DNA from: Ramlibacter tataouinensis
GTDB taxonomy: Bacteria; Pseudomonadota; Gammaproteobacteria; Burkholderiales; Burkholderiaceae_C
Assembly (NCBI GenBank): GCA_002427815.1
Contig: DIZF01000001.1
Coordinates: 56,970 to 120,969 of the forward strand
DNA length: 64,000 nt
Reading direction: 5' to 3'
Numbering within the stretch: the first letter of the stretch is position 1; each line of letters begins with the position of its first letter. This document shows positions 24,131 through 31,130 of this stretch, in pieces. The notes beneath the pieces are model-generated. The model had not been told where the DNA came from and searched no databases. It was given only the letters and a program-made list of their open reading frames with translations. The translations under genes were made by a program, and so were the position numbers.

Positions 24131-25348
24131 TTACTTCGCGGGGCGCACGATCTTGGCCGGATCGAACTTCTGGCCCGGAGCCTGGATCATGACCGTCTGG
24201 CCGACGGGCTGCTTCTCGGCGGTCATCTCGTAATTGACAAACGGGATGTCCAGCCATTGCTGGAAGCTGTAGCCCGGCTTGGTGGAGAAATTCGAAATGC
24301 CGCGGATGCTGTCGAACTTCATCGTCTGCATCGCCTTGATCAGCTTGCCGGAATCGGTGCTCTTTGCGGCCTGGATGCCCTGGATGACCAACTCGAGCGA
24401 GTCGGCCGCCTGCAACACCAGCCGGTTGATGTCCCCGCCGGTGCGCTTCTTGTATTCGGCCGCGATGTCGAGCGCCAGCTTGGTCTGCTTCATTTGCGGG
24501 TGATACAGCGCAAACGACAGCATGTACTTGCCGCCCTCCTTGACGTTCTGCCAGAAGTCCGGGTAGTCGGCCAGGCCGCTGCCGTCATACAGGATGGTCT
24601 TGGGGCTGGGGGCCACGCCCTGCTCGTAGATCTGGTTCATCACCAGATACGCCGCCGGCGGCAGCATCGACAACACGATCACATCCGGGGGATTGGCCCG
24701 CAGCGGCAGCACCGCCGCCGTGAAGTCCTTGCTGCTGCGGTCCAGGGTCTCGTACTTGTACTCGATGCCGGGAGCCTGGGCCTTGAGCAGCTCGCCGGTC
24801 AGTTTGGCCTGGCCGATGCCGTAGTCGGTGTTTTCCGCAAAGGCCACCACGCGCTTGACCTTCATGGCCTGCAGCGTCGTCGCCATCGACGACGAGACCA
24901 GCGTGTTGTAGGGCGAGGTATTGAACACCTCGGGATAGCCGGGCTTGCGCACGTCGTCCGACCAGCAGTTGGTGTTGACGTACGGCACCTTGTAGCGGTG
25001 GGCGACTTCGATCTCGGCCAGGCAGACCGAGCTCTGGTGACCGCCGGCCATCGCCACCACCTTGTCGCTGGTGATCAGCTTTTCGGTCGCGGCGCGGCCC
25101 TTCTCCGGAATGCCCTGGTTGTCTTCGTACAGGAGCTTGATCGGCCGGCCCAGGACGCCGCCCTTGGCGTTGACCATGTCCTTGAGGATTTCCATGCCGT
25201 CCTTGACCTGCTTGCCCTGGACCACGGATCCGGGTGGCGACTGGGTCAGGCTCACGCCGATCAGGATCGGGTCGGCGGCCAGTGCCGGCGACACGGATAG
25301 CGCGAGCGCCGACAATCCCGTCAGATAACGCAGGCGTCTGAATATCAT
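24131..25348 (-). CDS. ABC transporter substrate-binding protein, Liv/amide family (Peripla_BP_6)
   Basis: A 405-residue periplasmic receptor starting at ATG 25348, with AAGGAGA five bases upstream. The signal peptide is MIFRRLRYLTGLSALALSVSP, cleaved after ALA (about residue 25). The mature part begins DPILIGVSLTQSPPGSV and carries the type-I receptor pattern: VKDGMEILKDMVNAKGGVLG, EDNQGIPEKGR, and VVAMAGGHQSSVCLAEIEVA, where the Liv family binds the ligand's head group. Ligand not identifiable from sequence; the group includes receptors for amino acids, amides, urea and aromatic acids. It is first in the liv operon. Confidence 0.9.
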   Translation of the reverse strand: MIFRRLRYLTGLSALALSVSPALAADPILIGVSLTQSPPGSVVQGKQVKDGMEILKDMVNAKGGVLGRPIKLLYEDNQGIPEKGRAATEKLITSDKVVAMAGGHQSSVCLAEIEVAHRYKVPYVNTNCWSDDVRKPGYPEVFNTSPYNTLVSSSMATTLQAMKVKRVVAFAENTDYGIGQAKLTGELLKAQAPGIEYKYETLDRSSKDFTAAVLPLRANPPDVIVLSMLPPAAYLVMNQIYEQGVAPSPKTILYDGSGLADYPDFWQNVKEGGKYMLSFALYHPQMKQTKLALDIAAEYKKRTGGDINRLVLQAADSLELVIQGIQAAKSTDSGKLIKAMQTMKFDSIRGISNFSTKPGYSFQQWLDIPFVNYEMTAEKQPVGQTVMIQAPGQKFDPAKIVRPAK

Positions 25349-25521
25349 CGCAATCTCCTTGAAGTGAATCCTTGGGTGAGGACAGTCGACGGCCCTGCCC
25401 CCGGTCTGGTCTTTGAATCTAACCCGATTCGCACTGAGTTTCCCATGCGAAGACTTCGGGAAAACCCCCGGTATACGCGATCGTTGCAGGGCAAACAGGA
25501 CGAATCGTCGCTGCACCGCGC

Positions 25522-25826
25522 TCAGGCTCGATCGCCTCGCCACTGCGGCAAGGAGCTGCCGGGTGGCATGGAAGGAAAGGTCCAGGCGACCGGCGTGCGC
25601 GAGAGCCGGGCACTGTGTCTCACCGCGCGCAATTCACCGAACCCCGACGCCATGGTTTCCAGATAGGGCTCGCGCGCCACGGGCGGTGCCTGGAAGCCAT
25701 CGGGTACCCGGCCCAGGTTGCGCAGCCAGTGGCCGGTTTGGGCCAGCGCCACCTGCACGTGCCCAAGGGCTTCCTGAGGCAACCCGGCTTCCCTCCACAG
25801 GCCCAGCAACGGCGTGACGTCGCTCT
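25522..25826 (-). pseudogene. C-terminal remnant of a CaiB/BaiF-family CoA-transferase
   Basis: About 100 codons in one frame resemble the last part of class III CoA-transferases: VQVALAQTGHWLRNLGRVP, PYLETMASGFGELRAVRHS, ARLSRTPVAWTFPSMPPG. There is no ATG or GTG at the beginning. The frame runs straight out of the end of the aldo/keto reductase gene (stop at 25827), and the catalytic N-terminal 300 residues are absent. The first plausible start is a TTG at 25809. I read it as debris of a deleted gene joined to its neighbour by the deletion. A recent alternative use as a small protein is possible but unsupported. Confidence 0.6.
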
Positions 25827-26675
25827 TCAGAGCATCTCCAGCGGCACCGCCCCATGCGGCGGCGGAAACAGGCGATCCAGTTGCGCCTGCGCAGCGGCGT
25901 CCAGCGGATGCGCCAAGGCGTCCAGGTTCTCCGCCAGCCGCGCCGCACTGGCTGTCTTGGGAATGACGATGACGTCATCCTTGGCCAGCAGCCAGGCCAG
26001 CGCGACCTGCGCCGGCGTCATGCCGTGGTTCCTTGCGAAATCAACCAGAGCGCGGTGACGCGTCAGGCGGCCCTGCTCGATGGGCGAGTACGCCATCAGC
26101 GGCACCCCATGCTCGCGCAGCCAGGGCAGCAGATCCCATTCGACGCCGCGGCGCGTAAGGTTGTAGAGCACCTGGTTGGTCTGCACGCCGCCGCCGCCGG
26201 GCAGGGCCCATAGCTCGTTCATCGCAGCCGTATCGAGATTGCTGACGCCCCAGCTGCGGACGTGGCCGTCGCTCTGCAGCCGCGCAAAGGCATTCAGCGT
26301 TTCTTCCATCGGCACGCTGCCGGCCCAGTGCAGCAGGTAGAGATCGATGCGGTCGGTCTTGAGCCGCCGCAGGCTGTTGGTGCAGGCAGTCTGCATGGCC
26401 TTGAGCGACGCGTTCTGGGGATAGACCTTGCTGATCAGGAACACCTCGTCGCGGCGACCGGCGATGGCTTCGCCCACCAGGCTCTCGGTGCGACCCTCGC
26501 CATACATTTCAGCGGTGTCCACCACCCGCAGGCCCAGATCGAGGCCCGCCCGCAGGCTGGCGATCTCCTGGCCGCGCAGGGCCGGGTTCTCGCCCATGCC
26601 CCAGGTGCCTTGTCCCAGCGCCGGCACCCGATCGCCGGCAGGCATGCGCACTGTTTTCACGGGTGAATGGACCAT
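25827..26675 (-). CDS. aldo/keto reductase
   Basis: A 282-residue NAD(P)H-dependent reductase of the AKR superfamily. The tetrad is visible: Asp in VVDTAEMYGEG, Tyr in the same motif, Lys in FLISKVYPQN and His in LYLLHWAGSVP. The cofactor-binding tail has VIPKTASAARLAENL. The frame is open further upstream, but conserved sequence begins at MVHSPVKTVRMPAGDRVPAL, so I use ATG 26675; no good ribosome-binding site precedes it. The group (YajO/DkgA-like) reduces aldehydes and ketones; the substrate is unknown. It is the only intact gene of its transcription unit. Confidence 0.85.
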   Translation of the reverse strand: MVHSPVKTVRMPAGDRVPALGQGTWGMGENPALRGQEIASLRAGLDLGLRVVDTAEMYGEGRTESLVGEAIAGRRDEVFLISKVYPQNASLKAMQTACTNSLRRLKTDRIDLYLLHWAGSVPMEETLNAFARLQSDGHVRSWGVSNLDTAAMNELWALPGGGGVQTNQVLYNLTRRGVEWDLLPWLREHGVPLMAYSPIEQGRLTRHRALVDFARNHGMTPAQVALAWLLAKDDVIVIPKTASAARLAENLDALAHPLDAAAQAQLDRLFPPPHGAVPLEML

Positions 26676-26989
26676 TTCGCAATTTGAGCACGCCCTGGAA
26701 AATCCTGTCTTCGTCGCGAAGCGGGCGCGCTCGTCGTCCGTGTTACCAGCGGTTGCACCACGGCTGACCTCACGGTCAAAATATGTAAGCGCTATGACGG
26801 GATTCATCCGCAGGCGCCACTATCAACCTTGCTAGTCTTGCCGTTCCGGCTATCGTGCAAACGCCCGGAGCGATTCAGAATCCGCGTGTGATTGCTGGCC
26901 GGGATGCTGCAGTCCGCTTGCGCATTCAATTCGAAAGAATTCGCCCGAAGCACGATCCAACCGGACGTCGAAACACAGGAGATTGATTC
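26676..26989. promoter_or_regulatory. 314-base divergent intergenic region
   Basis: No gene is seen here. It separates the aldo/keto reductase (minus) from the sigma-54-type activator (plus). Two inverted repeats stand out: TGACC-TCAC-GGTCA at 26765-26778 and AATTC-GAAA-GAATT at 26928-26941; either could be an operator. A weak sigma-70-like pair (TTGCTA, 16 bases, TATCGT) occurs on the plus strand near 26829-26856. An AGGAGA ribosome-binding site lies before the activator ATG at 26990. Confidence 0.4.
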
Positions 26990-28408
26990 ATGCAATCACG
27001 CCTCGTTCCGTTTCAGACCCCTCCTTCGGTCGAACCCCGCAAGCCGCCGGTGACCGTGTTCTTCGAACAGAGCGAGTCGACCGATTGCCGGGATCTCATC
27101 GCCCACCTGAATGCGGCGTTTACCTGCTCAGCGCGTTGTCTGACGTCGACCCTGGGGGCGAAGCCGGCGTGCAATGCGGAACTGGTGATATGGAAGCGCG
27201 CCGCCGCGCGGAACCGCCTGGATCCCGATGTGGCAATGGCCATGGCCGGTGTGCCGCCGGCCTGTCCGGTGATCGTCATTGCCGAGGACACGGATGCGAT
27301 TGAATGCGATCTTCACGGCCGCAACGTCGCCGACTTCGTGGTTCGCCCCTACACGTCACAGGAGCTGATCCTGCGGGCACGGCGTGTGCTCGGCCTGACC
27401 GGGCCGGTCGCGTTCGCTGACCGGCCGGCAGTGGGCAAGATCGAATCGATCGTCGTCGGCAACAGCCCGATCCTCACGAAGGAGGTAGAGAAGCTCAAGC
27501 GCTTTGCCGCATGCGACGCCGGCGTGCTGATTCTCGGCGAGACCGGCACCGGCAAAGAAGTATTTGCGCAGGCAACCCACTACCTGTCGTCCCGCGCCGC
27601 CAGGCCGATGGTGGCCGTCAACTGCGGCGCGGTACCGGCCGAGCTGATGGAAGCCGAGCTCTTCGGTCATGTCAAGGGCGCGTACACCAACGCGCACATG
27701 TCGCGCACAGGCCTTGTGAGCGAAGCGCAACACGGAACGCTGTTTCTCGACGACGTCGACTGCCTGTCGCTCGCGGCTCAGGCCAAACTGTTGCGCTTCC
27801 TGCAGGAGCACGAATACCGCGTGGTCGGCTCCAACGCGGTCCAGCATGCGGACGTGCGTGTGATCGCCGCCTCCAACCGCGACCTGGCGGCCATGGCGCG
27901 GCAGGGCACTTTTCGCGACGATCTGTTCTATCGCCTGAACGTGCTGACCATTTCGCTGCCGCCGCTGCGCGAGCACAAGGAAGACATCGACGCCCTCTCG
28001 CGGCACTTCCTGCGGCAGTTCGCGCAGCGTTACCAGCGGCCGGCCTGCAAGTTGCTGCCGGCGGCATTGCTCAAACTGCTCGGCTACGACTGGCCCGGCA
28101 ACGTGCGCGAACTGGGCCATGTGCTGGAGCGCGCCGCCCTGCTCTGCATGGCCTGCACCCTGGACGCGTCCGATATCGACCTGCCCGTACCGCCGCAGGA
28201 TCCGGTGCCAACGGAAGAATTCCAGGCCATGAAGGCGCGGGTGGTGCAGAGCTTCGAAAGAACTTACATCGAAAGTATCCTGAGCAGCACCCACGGCAAC
28301 GTCACCGAGGCGGCCCGGGTGGCCGGCAAGAACCGGCGGGCGCTCTTCGAGCTGATCCGCAAGCACGAGATCACGCCAGCCTCGTTCAGGCCCGCGGCCA
28401 ACCACTGA
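26990..28408 (+). CDS. sigma-54-dependent-type transcriptional activator with pseudo-receiver
   Basis: A 472-residue protein: receiver-like domain (about 18-140), AAA+ sigma-54 activation domain (about 152-385) and Fis-type helix-turn-helix (about 420-465; NVTEAARVAGKNRRALFEL). The receiver lacks the phospho-acceptor: where a receiver has a strand ending in Asp it reads ELVIWKR, and the conserved Lys is Arg in VVRPYTSQEL. Walker A (GETGTGKE, 183-190) and Walker B (GTLFLDDVD) are intact. The sigma-54 contact loop reads GAYTNA (230-235) instead of GAFTGA. It precedes the injection-system operon, whose start has a sigma-54-like promoter, so it is probably its activator. Loss of the phosphorylation site implies control by another signal or by expression level. 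Confidence 0.85.
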   Translation: MQSRLVPFQTPPSVEPRKPPVTVFFEQSESTDCRDLIAHLNAAFTCSARCLTSTLGAKPACNAELVIWKRAAARNRLDPDVAMAMAGVPPACPVIVIAEDTDAIECDLHGRNVADFVVRPYTSQELILRARRVLGLTGPVAFADRPAVGKIESIVVGNSPILTKEVEKLKRFAACDAGVLILGETGTGKEVFAQATHYLSSRAARPMVAVNCGAVPAELMEAELFGHVKGAYTNAHMSRTGLVSEAQHGTLFLDDVDCLSLAAQAKLLRFLQEHEYRVVGSNAVQHADVRVIAASNRDLAAMARQGTFRDDLFYRLNVLTISLPPLREHKEDIDALSRHFLRQFAQRYQRPACKLLPAALLKLLGYDWPGNVRELGHVLERAALLCMACTLDASDIDLPVPPQDPVPTEEFQAMKARVVQSFERTYIESILSSTHGNVTEAARVAGKNRRALFELIRKHEITPASFRPAANH

Positions 28409-28421
28409 AACCTCCGGCGGC

Positions 28422-28452
28422 CCGGACAAATCGCCGCCCGCTCCGGACAAAT
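28422..28452 (+). promoter_or_regulatory. paired direct repeats, candidate enhancer for the eCIS activator
   Basis: CCGGACAAAT occurs at 28422-28431 and again at 28443-28452, exactly 21 bases apart, which is two turns of the helix. The pair lies about 155-185 bases upstream of the candidate sigma-54 promoter at 28606, a normal distance for an enhancer. Direct rather than inverted halves are less usual for Fis-type activators. Function is inferred from spacing and position. Confidence 0.4.
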
Positions 28453-28605
28453 TCATCCAGCTGCCCGTCTTCTGCTTGCGGCGTCCCCTTTCACAGTGAC
28501 GCCACGCCGGCTGCGGCGTTCGCGAAGAACATCGCGGCAGGATTTTTGTGTCCCATCGCCGCCCGGGCCCCACGCCAGATCAACGACTTGGCGCTGCGGC
28601 CAGGC

Positions 28606-28621
28606 GGGTACGCAACTTGCC
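28606..28621 (+). promoter_or_regulatory. candidate sigma-54 promoter of the eCIS operon
   Basis: The sequence reads GGGTACG-CAAC-TTGCC. The -24 GG (28607-28608) and the -12 GC (28619-28620) are ten bases apart as required. The -24 box matches five of seven consensus positions and the -12 core TTGC matches fully. Transcription would start near 28632, about 17 bases before the first gene. The sigma-54-type activator gene immediately upstream supports it. Confidence 0.5.
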
Positions 28622-28648
28622 TGACCAGGCGATGCGAAGGCTCACCGC

Positions 28649-28945
28649 ATGCCCAATCTCACCACACCGGCCCTGGTTCGCCAGCTCCTGATGTACACCC
28701 ATGCCAATCCGAACGCCAGTGATTCCGCGCAGGGCATCGCGCGGTGGTGGCTGGATCCCAGTGAGGGCGTGAACTTGCAGGCACTGGACAAAGCGCTGGA
28801 CTTGCTGCTGAGCCGGGGTGTCTTCGCCGAACGGATAGCGGCGGACGGCCGCCGCAGTTATCGCCGGATCTGCTCCGATGCGCATCTGCAGCAGTTGCTC
28901 GCCGATGCGCGGTTTCCCCTCGATGCCGGTGACGCGCAAGGCTGA
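28649..28945 (+). CDS. small winged-helix-like protein, first gene of the eCIS operon
   Basis: A 98-residue soluble protein beginning MPNLTTPALVRQLLMYTHAN. Its helical first half and a segment like ALDKALDLLLSRGVFAERIA followed by GRRSYRRI suggest a small winged helix-turn-helix fold. Small proteins of this sort occur at the head of some eCIS operons next to the ATPase. GAAGG precedes the ATG by about eight bases. It ends four bases before the ATPase start. It could be a DNA-binding regulator or an assembly adaptor; the sequence does not decide. Confidence 0.65.
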   Translation: MPNLTTPALVRQLLMYTHANPNASDSAQGIARWWLDPSEGVNLQALDKALDLLLSRGVFAERIAADGRRSYRRICSDAHLQQLLADARFPLDAGDAQG

Positions 28946-28949
28946 TGTC

Positions 28950-31130
28950 ATGACCGCCCGCCGCCGCAAGCCGCCACCGCCCGCCGCGCCGGATGAGCCA
29001 CGCGCCGTCGGCCCGGAAAGCGCCAGCGCATCGGGCAGTCCGGAAGCGGTCCACCAAGCCCTGCTCGCTGCGCTGGGGCGCCTGGACGCCCTGCTGGGCG
29101 TCGCGGTCGAGCACCAGGCCCGACGCCTCGGTCCCGCCTCCCTGATGGATCCCTGGCTGGGCCTGCACCTCGAGTATGCCGATGTGCAGCGTCTGCTGGC
29201 GCAGCAACAGCGCCCGGCGCTGGTCGCGGACCGCGGCGCAGCCGGCATGCTCGCCGCGGCGATGCGCGAGGTCGGCGGCATGCAAGGCATGGCGGCCGCG
29301 CTGGGGCTGAACGACATCGACCTGGCCGCATTGCTCATCGCGCTGGCCCCGGATGTCGATCTGCGCTACGAGCGCATCTTCGGGTACCTGCAGGACGACA
29401 TCACCCACAAGCGGCCGTCCCTGGATTTCATCGCCAACCTGCTCGCCGTCGACGCTTCGCAACGGCTGGCTGTTTGTGCGCGCTTCGCACGCAATGCACC
29501 GCTGTCAGCGCATGGCCTGCTCGCACCTGTCGGCGAGGGGACGCGTTCGCTGCTGGCACAGGACTGGCGTGTGGACGCCGTCTGGCGCTCCTGGCTGCTG
29601 CAAGGCGACATTGCCGACGTACTGGAGCTCGGGGCACCGGAGCGCTTGCCGCGCGAAACGCTGCAGACGCTGGCGGTGGAACCCGCGACGCGCACCCTGC
29701 TGGAACAGGCCTGCCAACTCGCGGGGACGCTGCCATTGCGGCTGTGTCTGCACGGCGAGCACGGTGCCGGCAAGCACGACGCGGCTCGCGCCGTGGCCCA
29801 GCGCCTCCATCGCGAGCTGGTGGCTGTCGATCTGCGCGATGCGGACTCCGCAACCGAGGTGACCGCGACCGTGGAGCGCGCCGCGCGCGTGGCCTCCCTG
29901 TTTGGAGGCCTGCTCTATGTTCACGGCTTCGGGCGGCTCGAGCAGCGCGATCCGCAGCTGGTTCGCACGCTGATGACGGCGCTCGCCGCGGCGCCGTGCC
30001 ACCTGGTCCTGTCGTGCGTCATGCCGCCTCCGCCCGTCCACGCCGGCGCGTTGCCGATGCTTCGCGTCGAACTCCAGTTCCCGACCGCCGCGGCGCGCCG
30101 GTTGCTGTGGCAGCGCGCGACGCAGCAGGCAGGCGCCGAGGTGGACGACGAAGACCTCCTTGTGCTGGCGGCGCGGTTTTCGCTGAGCAGCCCGCAGATC
30201 TTCCAGGCCGCCGCCGAGTCGCAGGTGCTGGCGTTGGCCCGGGGCAGCGGCAAGCTGACCTACCGCGACGTCGCGGCGGCCGTGCGCCGGCAATGCGGCG
30301 GCGAGCTGGCGCGCATGGCCACGCGCATTACCCCACGCGCCGACTTCTCGAACCTGGTCGCGCCGATCGAAGTGCGGACCCAGTTGCGCGAAATCTGCGC
30401 CCGGGTCGTCACCCGCGACACCGTCGCTCACCAGTGGGCCGAAGACAGCGTGCATGCCCGGTCGACCGGCGTGACGGCCCTGTTCGTGGGCCCGTCGGGC
30501 ACCGGCAAGACGCTCTCGGCCGAGGCCCTGACCAACGAACTGGGGCTCGATCTGTACCGGATCGACCTCGCCGGCATCGTCAGCAAGTACATCGGCGAGA
30601 CCGAGAAGAACCTCGATCGGGTCTTCGCCGCGGCCGCGCACGCCAATGCCGTGCTGTTCTTCGACGAGGCCGACGCGCTGTTCGGCAAGCGCTCCGAGGT
30701 GAAGGACGCGCACGACCGCTACGCCAACATCGAGGTGGCCTACCTGCTGCAGAAGATGGAGCAGTTCGACGGCCTGGCGATCCTGGCGACCAACCTCAAG
30801 CAGAACCTCGACGAGGCGTTTGCACGCCGCCTGACGTTCACCGTCAACTTTCCGTTCCCGGAAGAAGCCGAGCGCCGCCTGCTCTGGGAAAACCTGTGGC
30901 CGCCGCGCGCGCCGCGTGCGGCCGATGTCGACCTTGCATGGTTCGCGCGCGAGTTCCGGCTGTCGGGCGGCAACATCCGCAACACGGTGATGGCAGCGGC
31001 GCACCTGGCCGCCGCGGACGGCCGGGTGGTCACGCGCGCGCATCTGCTGCATGCGACCCGGCGCGAATACCAGAAGCTGGGCAAGAACCTCGTGGCCCCG
31101 GCGCCCGCTGCAGAACGGAGTGTGGCATGA
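28950..31130 (+). CDS. eCIS AAA+ ATPase (Afp15-like)
   Basis: A 726-residue ATPase. The C-terminal module (about residues 465-710) is a classic AAA domain of the FtsH/spastin group: Walker A GPSGTGKT (about 514-521), Walker B AVLFFDEADALFGKRSE, sensor-1 ILATNLKQN and the arginines in DEAFARRLTF. Upstream, about residues 265-400, a second AAA-like domain is degenerate (GEHGAGKHDAARAV in place of Walker A, no clear Walker B). The first 250 residues are alpha-helical and lack motifs. I start at ATG 28950 (MTARRRK). In Afp/PVC systems this ATPase is required for assembly or cargo loading. Its stop overlaps the first DUF4157 gene by four bases, linking it to that protein. Confidence 0.88.
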   Translation: MTARRRKPPPPAAPDEPRAVGPESASASGSPEAVHQALLAALGRLDALLGVAVEHQARRLGPASLMDPWLGLHLEYADVQRLLAQQQRPALVADRGAAGMLAAAMREVGGMQGMAAALGLNDIDLAALLIALAPDVDLRYERIFGYLQDDITHKRPSLDFIANLLAVDASQRLAVCARFARNAPLSAHGLLAPVGEGTRSLLAQDWRVDAVWRSWLLQGDIADVLELGAPERLPRETLQTLAVEPATRTLLEQACQLAGTLPLRLCLHGEHGAGKHDAARAVAQRLHRELVAVDLRDADSATEVTATVERAARVASLFGGLLYVHGFGRLEQRDPQLVRTLMTALAAAPCHLVLSCVMPPPPVHAGALPMLRVELQFPTAAARRLLWQRATQQAGAEVDDEDLLVLAARFSLSSPQIFQAAAESQVLALARGSGKLTYRDVAAAVRRQCGGELARMATRITPRADFSNLVAPIEVRTQLREICARVVTRDTVAHQWAEDSVHARSTGVTALFVGPSGTGKTLSAEALTNELGLDLYRIDLAGIVSKYIGETEKNLDRVFAAAAHANAVLFFDEADALFGKRSEVKDAHDRYANIEVAYLLQKMEQFDGLAILATNLKQNLDEAFARRLTFTVNFPFPEEAERRLLWENLWPPRAPRAADVDLAWFAREFRLSGGNIRNTVMAAAHLAAADGRVVTRAHLLHATRREYQKLGKNLVAPAPAAERSVA

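Noticed and set aside
28504..28519. Hairpin ACGCCG-N4-CGGCGT as terminator of the activator gene
   Set aside because: Only six base pairs and no T-run; transcription may read through into the eCIS operon.
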